From assembly GCA_947503285.1 (NCBI GenBank), contig CANNDD010000007.1, forward strand, positions 1-64,000: a DNA stretch of 64,000 bases. The letters are read 5' to 3'. Origin of the DNA: an uncultured Croceitalea sp. Lineage in GTDB: Bacteria > Bacteroidota > Bacteroidia > Flavobacteriales > Flavobacteriaceae. The first letter of the stretch is position 1. The number at the start of each line of letters is the position of its first letter. The notes below the pieces were generated by a model. That model saw nothing but the letters and a program-made list of their open reading frames with translations, was not told the origin of the DNA and ran no database searches. The position numbers and the translations under genes were made by a program. Shown piece after piece: positions 50,974 to 59,931 of the stretch.

Positions 50974-52818
50974 TTGAAAACGAACATCCTCAACACCAAC
51001 GCCTACACCATTAAACAGTTGCCCAATGCCATTGCCTTTGTAGACAGAAACTTAAAATTGAACTGCGCCTCAGATGAGTGGGCCGCCTTTTTCAACCTTG
51101 ATTATCATATGGCTATCGGTAAACAGTTATTTGATGTTATTGATGAATCAAACTACAGCTGGCGTGAACCTTTAGTAAGTACTTTGGAAGGAAATACGGA
51201 ATGCTTTCTTCAAACAACGTTAACTGGTAACGGCATAGAAAAATGGTTTGAGTTGAGCACCAAGCCTTGGTATAATGAAGAAGAAAATATTATTGGTGCC
51301 ATTATTCAAGTGGAAGATGTGTCCAACCGCGTTCTTATGGACCTCAAATTTCAAAAACTTGAAAACCTTCTAAGAGATCAATCTGAAATATCAAAAGTAG
51401 GCACTTGGGAGTATGATCTAGACTCCGAACGAATAGAATGGTCGGCCATGACCAAAAAAATACATGAGGTTCCCCATGATTTCCAGCCCAGTATTGATAA
51501 GGCAATCAACTTTTACAAACAGGGGCATGACCGCAATACCATATCGATGTTGGTGCACAATTGTATTGAAAAAGGGGAAACATGGAACACCAAACTAAAA
51601 ATAGTGACCGCCAAAGCAAACGAGCGTTGGGTCTTAGCAGCAGGAAAACCGTTCTACAAAGACGGTAAGATCTCAAGGCTGATCGGTACTTTTCAAGATA
51701 TAACCGAAGATGTCGAGGCTGAAAATAAAATAATCGAAAATGAGAAATTATTAAGAACACTCATAGACAACATTCCCCTGAACATTTTCATAAAGGACAA
51801 AGATTCTAAAAAGGTCTTGGTCAACAAGGCCGAATGTGATTACCTGGGAGTTTCCAATCCGCAAGAAATCATCGGGAAAACCGATTACGACCTCTATGAT
51901 AAAGATGTGGCGGATATTTCAAGGCATGAAGACGTTCATGTCATGAAAACCCAGAAACCCATTCTAAAAAAACGAACCATCAATGTCAAAAAAGATGGTA
52001 GTTCAACATCTTTTCTAACTTCTAAGATACCTTTTGTAAACGCTGACGGACGAAGCAAGGGAGTCATAGGTATCAGTATGGACATTTCTGATGTCATTCA
52101 AAAAGAGGATCAACTCAGAAACCTGATCAATGTAACGGCAATACAAAATAAGAAGCTTATCAATTTCGCACATATCGTGTCACATAACCTAAGGTCACAT
52201 ACCGCGAATTTTTCGATGCTATTAGACTTTTTAGTAAACGAAAAAGAAGCATCAGAACGAAAACGAATTATGGATATGCTCTTGCATGCTTCTGACAATC
52301 TGATGGATACCTTAGAGAATTTAAATGAGGTAGTCGATATTAGTACCGACGTAAATCTTGAGAAAAAATCACTCAATCTCAATGAAAACATTACTAAAGT
52401 ACAGCAGAACCTATCTGCATTCCTACATCAGAACAACGTTCAGATCAACAACAACATTGCTGATACGGTCAATGTAAAGGCCGTACCCGCGTACATGGAA
52501 AGTATTATTTTGAACTTGGTCACCAATGCCGTAAAGTACAGACACCCCGACCGCAACCCAAGTATCGTACTGTCCGCTAAAAAGAAAGAAGATATTACCA
52601 TCTTCTGTATTCAAGACAATGGCCTGGGTATTGATTTGGATAAGTACGGCCAAAAACTATTCGGCATGTACAAGACCTTTCATAATAATAAAGATGCCAG
52701 GGGCATAGGTCTTTATATCGTAAAAAACCAAATCGAGGCCATGGGTGGTAACATAACCGTTAAAAGCGAAGTAGAAAAAGGTTCTACATTTAGTGTGTAT
52801 TTTAATGACAAAGATTAA
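50974..52818 (+). CDS. PAS-domain sensor histidine kinase
   Basis: This kinase of about 614 residues has no transmembrane segment. Three PAS-like domains come first (LPNAIAFVDRNLKLNCASDE; ISKVGTWEYDLDSERIEWSA; LIDNIPLNIFIKDKDSKKVL). The H box FAHIVSHNLRSHTANF follows, with the likely phospho-His near residue 404. Then comes an HATPase with N box NLVTNAVKYRHP, G box DNGLGIDLDKYGQKLFGMYK and GIGLYIVKNQIEAMGG. No ATG precedes the first PAS domain, so a TTG start is likely (50974; the frame is open back to another TTG at 50929). It overlaps the next receiver gene by 14 bases, forming a cytosolic two-component pair. Confidence 0.88.
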   Translation: MKTNILNTNAYTIKQLPNAIAFVDRNLKLNCASDEWAAFFNLDYHMAIGKQLFDVIDESNYSWREPLVSTLEGNTECFLQTTLTGNGIEKWFELSTKPWYNEEENIIGAIIQVEDVSNRVLMDLKFQKLENLLRDQSEISKVGTWEYDLDSERIEWSAMTKKIHEVPHDFQPSIDKAINFYKQGHDRNTISMLVHNCIEKGETWNTKLKIVTAKANERWVLAAGKPFYKDGKISRLIGTFQDITEDVEAENKIIENEKLLRTLIDNIPLNIFIKDKDSKKVLVNKAECDYLGVSNPQEIIGKTDYDLYDKDVADISRHEDVHVMKTQKPILKKRTINVKKDGSSTSFLTSKIPFVNADGRSKGVIGISMDISDVIQKEDQLRNLINVTAIQNKKLINFAHIVSHNLRSHTANFSMLLDFLVNEKEASERKRIMDMLLHASDNLMDTLENLNEVVDISTDVNLEKKSLNLNENITKVQQNLSAFLHQNNVQINNNIADTVNVKAVPAYMESIILNLVTNAVKYRHPDRNPSIVLSAKKKEDITIFCIQDNGLGIDLDKYGQKLFGMYKTFHNNKDARGIGLYIVKNQIEAMGGNITVKSEVEKGSTFSVYFNDKD

Positions 52819-53218
52819 TTCCATATACGTTATAGACGATGATGCCATCACACTTTTTGGTGTAAAAAAGATTTTGGCCAAAACCATTGATTGCGATTCC
52901 GTTTCTGAATTCCATAACGGACAAACCGCATTGAATGCCTTGATACATGCCATGGAAAATGGTTTTGAAGTACCCGATCTTATTTTTCTGGACATCAATA
53001 TGCCCATTATGGATGGCTGGGAGTTTTTAGAGGAATTTTTGCGACTTCCGATAGATAAAAAAATCATTATCAATATATTGACTTCGTCTATTGACCCTTC
53101 TGATTTGAGAAGATGGCATTATTACAAAGACCGCACAGATCACTTGGTCATTTTCAAGAACAAACCTATTTTTTCGATTGATTTGTGTGATATTCTGCGG
53201 ACCCATATGGCATCTTGA
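52805..53218 (+). CDS. Single-domain response regulator paired with the PAS kinase
   Basis: This 137-residue CheY-like receiver has acidic residues D11-D13 (YVIDDD), phosphoacceptor D63 in LIFLDINMPIMDGWEF, a Thr/Ser switch in INILTSSIDPSD and the conserved Lys in VIFKNKPIFS. No DNA-binding or enzymatic output is present. It starts inside the last codons of the kinase gene (14-base overlap), so the two are coupled. It must act by protein contact or pass the phosphate on. The GTG at 52793 is a less likely start. Confidence 0.9.
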   Translation: MTKINSIYVIDDDAITLFGVKKILAKTIDCDSVSEFHNGQTALNALIHAMENGFEVPDLIFLDINMPIMDGWEFLEEFLRLPIDKKIIINILTSSIDPSDLRRWHYYKDRTDHLVIFKNKPIFSIDLCDILRTHMAS

Positions 53219-53281
53219 ACGTTAATTACTTTATTTTTGGGACATTGTTTTGAAAGTAATTAATAGACATCGATACCGGTC

Positions 53282-55054
53282 ATGCGATTTTTCCTTAGCT
53301 TTTTTGCCTTTATATTCTTGATATCCTGCGAAACGGCCATTGATACAAAACAGGATGATTTTCAAATTGCCTTTGAAAAATCTGACGGTACAAAGACGGC
53401 CACTTACGAGGAAGTCATTGATTTTTACTTGCGTTTGGCTAAAAATCACCCCGAAATCAACGTACAAACGTTGGGCAGTACCGACAGCGGACATCCATTA
53501 CATTTGGTGACGTTCAATCCTGAAAGCGATTTTAATTTTCAAAAACTCACGAAAACCAAGACCATTGTTCTTGTAAACAATGGCATCCATCCCGGTGAAA
53601 GTGATGGAATAGATGCAACGATGCTTTTGTTCCGCGATTTGGTGGAACAGAAAATAAGTGCGCAAAAAAACGTGGTACTTGTGACGATTCCTGTTTATAA
53701 CATTGGAGGTATGTTGAACAGAAATTCAACAACAAGAACCAATCAAAATGGTCCAGAGGCGTATGGTTTTAGGGGGAATGCAAAGAACTATGACCTCAAT
53801 CGGGATTTTATCAAGGCTGATACCAAAAATGCACGAACATTCGCTGAGATCTTTCATTTGGTCTCCCCAGATATCTTTATTGACAATCATGTAAGTAATG
53901 GCGCCGATTATCAATACACCTTAACACATCTTTTTACGCAACATAACAAACTTGGTGGGGATTTAGGGCATTACCTACATACTGAAATGATGCCCAAGCT
54001 GGAGCAAAATCTTTCAAAAGCAAATTGGGATATTACCCCCTATGTCAATGTGTTCAATAGCCCTCCTGAGGCAGGTTTCACCCAATTTGTTGACCACCCC
54101 AGGTACTCTACGGGGTATACTACATTATGGAACACCTTAGGAATGATGGTCGAAACCCATATGTTGAAACCATACGAAAAACGGGTACATGGCACCTATG
54201 AACTAATGAAACAACTACTGTTCATAGCCGAAAAAGACCATCATAAAATCAAACAACTTAGAACAAAGGCTGCCGAAGCAATTGCAAACAGGCGAACCTA
54301 TAACCTGAACTGGGCAGTAGATACCACTAAAAACGCTACCCTTAGATTTAAAGGCTTTAAGGTTGATACCCTTGTGAGTGGGGTAACAGGCTTTCCACGA
54401 TTAAAATATGATACTTCGCGACCTTTCGAAAAAGAAACCATTTATAACAATTACTTTTTACCCAAAGATACCGTTACCATACCCGAAGCGTACCTCTTAA
54501 AAAAGGCCTGGATAGAAATTGCAGACCGAATGGCCATGAACAACATTGCCTTTTACGAACTTGAAACGGACACCGTTTTAACCGTTGAAGCATACCGAAT
54601 CGCAACATATTCAACAAGGTCAAAAGCTTATGAAGGGCATTACCTGCATTATGATACCGGCGTTGATAAAGATTTAAGGCAGGTTCATTTTGATAAAGGG
54701 GACTATATCATCCCTACCAGTCAACCTGGTATGCGTTACATATTGGAAACGTTGGAACCACAGGCACCTGATTCGTTCTTCAATTGGAATTTCTTCGACA
54801 CCATTTTACAGCAGAAAGAAGGTTTTTCCCCTTACGTTTTTGAGGATATCGCATTGAAATTACTGGAAGAAAACGAACCGTTAAGAAATCGTTTTTTATT
54901 AAAAAAACAAGAAGAGCAAAAGTTTGCCGAAAATTGGTACGCCCAGTTGAATTGGATATATCAAAACTCTCCCCATTACGAAGCTGCACATGTACAATAT
55001 CCCGTTTATAGGATTTTAAAAGGAAGCGAAGCGGCTTCAATGGTTGAAAACTGA
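53282..55054 (+). CDS. M14-family zinc carboxypeptidase lipoprotein
   Basis: The product has 590 residues, with a lipobox FIFLISC (Cys16). The M14 zinc site has His103 and Glu106 in NNGIHPGESDGIDATMLL, an upstream SGHPLHLVTF strand and a likely third His ligand in SPDIFIDNHVSNGADYQYTL near residue 200. The long C-terminal part is an all-beta extension seen in Bacteroidota M14 proteins. It probably degrades peptides at the cell surface or in the periplasm. The 3' end overlaps the convergent NUDIX gene by 18 bases. Confidence 0.9.
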   Translation: MRFFLSFFAFIFLISCETAIDTKQDDFQIAFEKSDGTKTATYEEVIDFYLRLAKNHPEINVQTLGSTDSGHPLHLVTFNPESDFNFQKLTKTKTIVLVNNGIHPGESDGIDATMLLFRDLVEQKISAQKNVVLVTIPVYNIGGMLNRNSTTRTNQNGPEAYGFRGNAKNYDLNRDFIKADTKNARTFAEIFHLVSPDIFIDNHVSNGADYQYTLTHLFTQHNKLGGDLGHYLHTEMMPKLEQNLSKANWDITPYVNVFNSPPEAGFTQFVDHPRYSTGYTTLWNTLGMMVETHMLKPYEKRVHGTYELMKQLLFIAEKDHHKIKQLRTKAAEAIANRRTYNLNWAVDTTKNATLRFKGFKVDTLVSGVTGFPRLKYDTSRPFEKETIYNNYFLPKDTVTIPEAYLLKKAWIEIADRMAMNNIAFYELETDTVLTVEAYRIATYSTRSKAYEGHYLHYDTGVDKDLRQVHFDKGDYIIPTSQPGMRYILETLEPQAPDSFFNWNFFDTILQQKEGFSPYVFEDIALKLLEENEPLRNRFLLKKQEEQKFAENWYAQLNWIYQNSPHYEAAHVQYPVYRILKGSEAASMVEN

Positions 55055-55639
55055 ATCGCCTTCAAACAAGATCTTGATATTGAAATACGATTTTTTTAGG
55101 GCTTTCTTTATTTTCTTAGGGCCCTTCCACTTTACTCTGGTTATACCTTCATCCTCTTGTGCGACCAATGCACCATTGTATGAGGTATCCATGGTAAACC
55201 AAAACACCTTTTTCAATTTGTATTTGCCCCCTCTTTTGAAGATATGATAAGTGGTTCTCAAATATTTATCGATTACAAGGCCTTTCACCCCTGTCTCTTC
55301 CTCTACCTCGCGAATAGCTGCATCCTCAATGGATTCCCCTTTGTCCAACTTACCTTTTGGAAGGTCCCATTTCTTATTTCGAAAAATGAACAGTACTTTC
55401 CCCTTTTTATTTCTAACCAAGCCACCAGCAGCAACGACTATTGGTATTTTACTACTGAACTTTTCAAGAATTTGTTCACTAGGGTCGTAAATGTAAGCTT
55501 CTGAGAGAAGGTTTTTTGAAAGCGATGTTATGGCATAATCAATGGCATTATCATCCATTAAAAAGACATTGCCAACGCTATTATCGGGTTTTTCATTTGT
55601 CAATATCAGCGGTGATTCATTAACAAAAACTTTATACAT
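55037..55639 (-). CDS. NUDIX hydrolase
   Basis: This 200-residue protein has an N-terminal 65-residue extension and a NUDIX domain with the box GKLDKGESIEDAAIREVEEE followed by TGV (about residues 106-128), so the catalytic Glu cluster REVEEE is intact. It hydrolyses a nucleoside diphosphate linked to an unknown moiety. I use the ATG at 55639 (MYKVFVNESPLILTNEKPDN). The frame is open further upstream but would run through pyrE. Its start is 7 bases from the divergent pyrE start. Confidence 0.9.
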   Translation of the reverse strand: MYKVFVNESPLILTNEKPDNSVGNVFLMDDNAIDYAITSLSKNLLSEAYIYDPSEQILEKFSSKIPIVVAAGGLVRNKKGKVLFIFRNKKWDLPKGKLDKGESIEDAAIREVEEETGVKGLVIDKYLRTTYHIFKRGGKYKLKKVFWFTMDTSYNGALVAQEDEGITRVKWKGPKKIKKALKKSYFNIKILFEGDSVFNH

Positions 55640-55642
55640 TTG
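55635..55642 (+). promoter_or_regulatory. Candidate pyrE -7 element overlapping the NUDIX start codon
   Basis: TACATTTG fits TAnnTTTG exactly and lies 5 bases before the pyrE ATG, overlapping the NUDIX ATG (55637-55639). A start at the usual distance would make pyrE leaderless. No -33 box at the right spacing was found, so this is tentative. Confidence 0.4.
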
Positions 55643-55646
55643 CGCA

Positions 55647-56291
55647 ATGATTTTAGACACGAACAGCGCCAATAAAACTGCGGAGCTATTGCTGCAAATT
55701 AATGCAATTAAGTTGAATCCTGAAAATCCCTTCACATGGGCGTCTGGATGGAAATCACCAATTTATTGTGACAACAGGATTATCCTTTCCTATCCTACGA
55801 TTAGAAATTATGTTAGGGAGGCCATGGCCAAACAAGTAGAACAATTGTATGGCAAACCTGATGTTATCGCCGGTGTTGCGACTGGGGCGATAGGTATAGG
55901 TATTTTAGTTGCCGAGGTATTGGGCCTACCTTTTGTTTATGTCAGGCCCGAGCCTAAATCGCATGGTAGAAAAAATCAAATTGAAGGCCATTTAGAGGCA
56001 GGCAAGACCGTGGTAGTCATAGAAGACTTGATAAGTACGGGAAAGAGCAGCCTTAACGCCGTTCAAGCGTTAAGGGAAGCAGGTGCCGATGTAAAAGGAA
56101 TGATAGCCATTTTCACCTATGGTTTTACCGTGGCCTCACAAAATTTCGAAGCCAATGGTATTCCGTTGCATACCCTAAGTGATTATAGGCATCTTATAGC
56201 ACAGGCCTCACAAACCAATTATATCAAAGAAACCCAACAACAAACCTTATTGCAGTGGAGGGAAGCCCCCCAGCAATGGAAACCTGAATAA
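55647..56291 (+). CDS. pyrE: Orotate phosphoribosyltransferase
   Basis: This 214-residue pyrimidine-pathway enzyme forms OMP from orotate and PRPP. The protein begins MILDTNSANKTAELLLQINA, has FTWASGWKSPIYCDNRIILS (near residue 29), VAGVATGAIGIGILVAEVLG near 73, PEPKSHGRKNQIEGHL near 100 and the PRPP-binding VVVIEDLISTGKSSLNAV near 119-136. The ATG at 55647 gives the family length. The next gene (SRPBCC) begins one base after its stop. Confidence 0.96.
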   Translation: MILDTNSANKTAELLLQINAIKLNPENPFTWASGWKSPIYCDNRIILSYPTIRNYVREAMAKQVEQLYGKPDVIAGVATGAIGIGILVAEVLGLPFVYVRPEPKSHGRKNQIEGHLEAGKTVVVIEDLISTGKSSLNAVQALREAGADVKGMIAIFTYGFTVASQNFEANGIPLHTLSDYRHLIAQASQTNYIKETQQQTLLQWREAPQQWKPE

Positions 56292-56292
56292 T

Positions 56293-56688
56293 ATGCATAT
56301 TGAAGTTGCCAAAAAGATAGTGGAAAAAAGTGATAAAGAAGTTTTTGATTTTTTAATCGACATCAAAAATTTTGAGGTATTAATGCCAGAGAACATCGAT
56401 AAATTTGAAGTTCTCGACGAGAACACGTTTAAATTTGCATTGAAAGGTATGCCCGAGATTATTTTGAGGCTCAAAGAACAACATGAGTATGATAAAATCG
56501 TATTAGGCGCGGCAAGTGACAAGCTTCCTTTTACCTTGACCGCCAACATCACACCCGTAACAGGAAAACAGTCTGAAGTCGGTCTAAGTTTCGAAGGGAA
56601 ATTCAATACCATGATGGCTATGATGATCAAAAGCCCGATAACCAATTTCATGGAAACCTTGAGCAAGAACATGGATAAGATTGCTTAG
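56293..56688 (+). CDS. SRPBCC-superfamily protein
   Basis: This 131-residue small helix-grip protein reads MHIEVAKKIVEKSDKEVFDF, then LIDIKNFEVLMPENIDKFEV, a beta sheet and a long C-terminal helix (MIKSPITNFMETLSKNMDKI). The START-like fold binds hydrophobic ligands; the ligand is unknown. It follows pyrE with one base between stop and ATG, so they are cotranscribed, an arrangement I recall from other Flavobacteriaceae. It overlaps the convergent birA end by four bases. Confidence 0.85.
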   Translation: MHIEVAKKIVEKSDKEVFDFLIDIKNFEVLMPENIDKFEVLDENTFKFALKGMPEIILRLKEQHEYDKIVLGAASDKLPFTLTANITPVTGKQSEVGLSFEGKFNTMMAMMIKSPITNFMETLSKNMDKIA

Positions 56689-57416
56689 TACAACAGTCTT
56701 ATTTCCTTTTGTGCGAATTCTTCAAAACCTGAAAGCCTTGACTGAACAATAAGTTTTCCCGCTTTGTTTATATCCCTGATATAACCTGAAAAGGAGGTGC
56801 CGTCATTCCGCGTGAAAGTGGAAAGCTCGTCTTTTCTGAACAAAACTTCGCCATACTCATTTTTTAGGATACTCCATGAGATATCATTAAGACGGTGCAA
56901 CTCTTTTTTAATCTTTGCCACGATTTGAATCAAAAGCCCGTCAAGATCACTATCATTGCCCAAAAGTAGTTTTAACGAGCTCACTTTTTTTAATTTACCA
57001 AAATCGGTCTGGTTTACATTTAAACCGATGCCTATTATCGTATTTTTAATGGTGGCACCCTGTACTATATTTTCTATGAGAATCCCACAAATTTTTTGAT
57101 TACCTGACATAATGTCGTTAGGCCATTTAATGCTTAACCCTGGTACTTTCAATACTTTTAATGTCTTATATATTGCCAATGAAACCAAACAATTCAGAAA
57201 GACTTGTTGGGTAGGGTCAAAACCTTCGAAAACCTTCAAAATACTGAATGTCAAATTTTTACCTTTTTCAGAAGTCCATTCGGTGCCCATTTGCCCCCTA
57301 CCCTTGAGTTGTGCTTTGGCGCTGACTATCGTATAATCGGACATATCATCTTTTGACAATAGTGCCTTTAAATAGGTATTGGTAGACTCCGTGGCATCAA
57401 GTTTGATTATATGCAT
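56685..57416 (-). CDS. birA: Biotin--[acetyl-CoA-carboxylase] ligase
   Basis: This 243-residue ligase attaches biotin to carrier proteins. It begins MHIIKLDATESTNTYLKALL, with the biotin/ATP motif KGRGQMGTEWTSEKGKNLTFS near residues 41-61, the substrate Lys in GLSIKWPNDIMSGNQKICGILIE near 95-117 and a C-terminal SH3-like domain (GTSFSGYIRDINKAGKLIVQ). It lacks an N-terminal helix-turn-helix, so it is a ligase only, not a repressor. The ATG at 57416 is used; the frame is open to 57473 without family-like sequence. It is divergent from rsfS. Confidence 0.95.
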   Translation of the reverse strand: MHIIKLDATESTNTYLKALLSKDDMSDYTIVSAKAQLKGRGQMGTEWTSEKGKNLTFSILKVFEGFDPTQQVFLNCLVSLAIYKTLKVLKVPGLSIKWPNDIMSGNQKICGILIENIVQGATIKNTIIGIGLNVNQTDFGKLKKVSSLKLLLGNDSDLDGLLIQIVAKIKKELHRLNDISWSILKNEYGEVLFRKDELSTFTRNDGTSFSGYIRDINKAGKLIVQSRLSGFEEFAQKEIRLLY

Positions 57417-57481
57417 GGTATGGCGTGAAAAACACATTGAATGTAATGTTAAATACTGGGCGCAACAAAACAAAAAAGTAA

Positions 57482-57489
57482 TAACTTTG
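57482..57489 (+). promoter_or_regulatory. Candidate -7 element for rsfS-ftsH
   Basis: TAACTTTG matches TAnnTTTG and lies 21 bases before the rsfS ATG, a distance giving a leader of roughly 14-17 bases. No good -33 element was seen in the preceding A-rich stretch, so confidence is moderate. Confidence 0.4.
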
Positions 57490-57509
57490 CAGAAACCTAA
57501 AATTTTTGA

Positions 57510-57887
57510 ATGCAGAAAAACAAAGCTAGCGCAGATGAGCTTATAACCTTAATATTATCGGGAATAGAAGAAGTAAAAGGTGTAGATATCAATCTACTTG
57601 ATTTAAGGGAAATAGAGAATACCGTCTGTGACTACTTCATCATCTGTAACGGTACGTCGAATACACACGTCAATGCAATTGTATCTTCCATTCAAAAAAC
57701 CGTAAGTAAAGCAATCAAAGACAAACCTTGGCATGTAGAAGGCTCAGAAAACGCAGAATGGGTCTTGATGGATTATGTCAATGTAGTCGTTCATGTATTT
57801 CAAAAACATATTAGGGAGTTCTACGATATCGAAGGACTTTGGGGAGATGCCAAAGTAACTATGGTAGAGAGCAGTTATAACAACTAA
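57510..57887 (+). CDS. rsfS: Ribosomal silencing factor RsfS
   Basis: This 125-residue RsfS/Iojap protein binds uL14 and blocks subunit joining under starvation. It starts MQKNKASADELITLILSGIE; the core has VDINLLDLREIENTVCDYFI, CNGTSNTHVNAIVSSIQ, PWHVEGSENAEWVLMDYVNVVVHVF near residues 78-102 and REFYDIEGLWGDA near 107. It is three bases upstream of ftsH, in the order birA (divergent)-rsfS-ftsH. Confidence 0.95.
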   Translation: MQKNKASADELITLILSGIEEVKGVDINLLDLREIENTVCDYFIICNGTSNTHVNAIVSSIQKTVSKAIKDKPWHVEGSENAEWVLMDYVNVVVHVFQKHIREFYDIEGLWGDAKVTMVESSYNN

Positions 57888-57890
57888 AAA

Positions 57891-59879
57891 ATGGCAAAAG
57901 AAAACAATTCAAATACCCCCAAGAAACCACGTTTTAATTCATGGTGGATTTACGGCATTATCATCGCTTTGATCTTAGGATTCCAATTTTTTGGGAGCAG
58001 TAGTTTTTCAAGCACAAAGAAAACAACGACTTCCGAACTTCAAGAATACCTTAGAAATGGGGATATCGCAAAAATATTGATCTATACCAATGTACGACAG
58101 GCAAAAGTCTTTTTGACCAATGAGGCCCTGCAAAAAGATGTGCATCGTGAAGTAGCCGACAAACCGTTGATCCCTTCTACGGGAATGGTACCGCAATATA
58201 TTTTAGACTTCGGCGATCTACAGAATTTCGAAGACGAGATAAAGAATATCAAGAAAGACAATAACCTAGATACGATTGTTGATTTTGATACGGAATCCAA
58301 TGTACTCGGTGATTTATTGCTCTCCCTTCTACCATTTGCGTTGATCATAGGTATTTGGATTTATTTAATGAGAAGAATGTCCGGTGGCGCCGGTGGTGGT
58401 GCTGGTGGGCAAATTTTCAACATAGGGAAATCAAAGGCAAAGCTGTTCGATGAGAAAACCGATACCAGAACTTCTTTCAAAGACGTGGCCGGTTTGGAAG
58501 GTGCGAAGGAAGAGATCCAAGAAATCGTGGAATTCCTTAAAAATCCTGATAAATATACCTCCCTCGGGGGTAAAATACCCAAAGGTGCCTTATTGGTAGG
58601 CCCCCCAGGAACAGGTAAAACCTTGTTGGCGAAAGCCGTGGCCGGCGAAGCAAAAGTACCTTTCTTTTCACTTTCTGGCTCTGACTTTGTAGAAATGTTC
58701 GTTGGGGTCGGTGCCTCTAGGGTACGTGACCTATTCAAGCAGGCCAAGGATAAATCACCTGCCATTATTTTTATCGATGAAATTGATGCAATCGGCAGGG
58801 CCAGGGGTAAAAATAATTTTACCGGGTCGAACGATGAACGGGAGAATACCTTGAACCAGCTGTTGACCGAAATGGATGGTTTTGGAACGAATACCAATGT
58901 CATTGTATTGGCAGCCACCAACCGAGCAGACGTTTTGGATAAAGCTTTAATGCGGGCCGGTCGTTTTGATAGACAAATTTATGTTGACCTACCTGACATA
59001 AGGGAGCGAAAAGAAATTTTTGAGGTGCACCTAAGACCTATTAAGACCTCTGAGACCCTAGATTTGGATTTTCTCGCCAAACAAACCCCAGGCTTCTCAG
59101 GGGCCGATATCGCCAACGTCTGTAATGAAGCAGCCTTGATAGCAGCTAGAAAAGAAAAGAAAGCGGTAAGCAAGCAAGATTTTTTAGATGCCGTAGATCG
59201 AATTGTTGGTGGACTTGAGAAGAAAAATAAGATCATAACCCAAGAGGAGAAAAAGACCATCGCCTTTCATGAGGCTGGGCACGCAACGGTAAGTTGGATG
59301 TTGGAACATGCCGCTCCTTTGGTAAAAGTAACGATTGTGCCAAGAGGGCAATCACTAGGTGCTGCTTGGTATTTACCCGAAGAACGATTAATTGTACGCC
59401 CGGATCAAATGTTAGACGAGATGTGTGCCACTATGGGTGGTAGGGCAGCTGAAAAGGTAATATTCGACAAAATATCGACGGGTGCCCTGAGCGACCTCGA
59501 AAAGGTTACCAAGCAAGCCCGTGCCATGGTTACCATTTACGGTTTGAACGAAGAATTGGGCAACATTACCTATTATGATTCTTCAGGACAAAACGAGTAC
59601 GGTTTTTCAAAACCCTACAGCGAGGAAACCGCGCAGAAAATCGATGAGGAAATTTCTAAGATCATTGAAAAGCAATATCTACGGGCTATTAGCTTACTGG
59701 AAGAAAATAAGGATAAACTGACTTCTTTAGCAGAAAGGCTACTAGACAAAGAAGTTATCTTCAAAGATGATCTAGAGAAAATTTTTGGCAAACGCCCATT
59801 TGCAAAAGACAATGAAGAAGAAGAACAAGAGGCCACGGCAACCGTAGCTTCTGAAAATGAAGAAGGGGAAAGCAAGTAG
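57891..59879 (+). CDS. ftsH: ATP-dependent zinc metalloprotease FtsH
   Basis: This 662-residue membrane AAA+ protease degrades membrane and regulatory proteins. Two membrane helices (about 21-37 and 145-165) flank a periplasmic domain. The AAA module has Walker A GPPGTGKT near residue 237, Walker B IIFIDEIDAIG near 296 and the second region of homology NVIVLAATNRADVLDKALMRAGRFDRQ. The zinc site HEAGHA is near residue 460, with the third ligand region downstream. The acidic C-tail (NEEEEQEATATVASENEEGE) is typical of the phylum. It shares a transcript with rsfS and probably the LUD gene. Confidence 0.97.
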   Translation: MAKENNSNTPKKPRFNSWWIYGIIIALILGFQFFGSSSFSSTKKTTTSELQEYLRNGDIAKILIYTNVRQAKVFLTNEALQKDVHREVADKPLIPSTGMVPQYILDFGDLQNFEDEIKNIKKDNNLDTIVDFDTESNVLGDLLLSLLPFALIIGIWIYLMRRMSGGAGGGAGGQIFNIGKSKAKLFDEKTDTRTSFKDVAGLEGAKEEIQEIVEFLKNPDKYTSLGGKIPKGALLVGPPGTGKTLLAKAVAGEAKVPFFSLSGSDFVEMFVGVGASRVRDLFKQAKDKSPAIIFIDEIDAIGRARGKNNFTGSNDERENTLNQLLTEMDGFGTNTNVIVLAATNRADVLDKALMRAGRFDRQIYVDLPDIRERKEIFEVHLRPIKTSETLDLDFLAKQTPGFSGADIANVCNEAALIAARKEKKAVSKQDFLDAVDRIVGGLEKKNKIITQEEKKTIAFHEAGHATVSWMLEHAAPLVKVTIVPRGQSLGAAWYLPEERLIVRPDQMLDEMCATMGGRAAEKVIFDKISTGALSDLEKVTKQARAMVTIYGLNEELGNITYYDSSGQNEYGFSKPYSEETAQKIDEEISKIIEKQYLRAISLLEENKDKLTSLAERLLDKEVIFKDDLEKIFGKRPFAKDNEEEEQEATATVASENEEGESK

Positions 59880-59931
59880 GTATTTTTCTTAAGAATGGGA
59901 TAAATGGTCTTATTTTCGATGGTTATGGTTT

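Noticed and set aside
58361-58921. 186-codon minus-strand frame inside ftsH
   Set aside because: Antisense to the conserved AAA domain; Ser/Pro-rich shadow.
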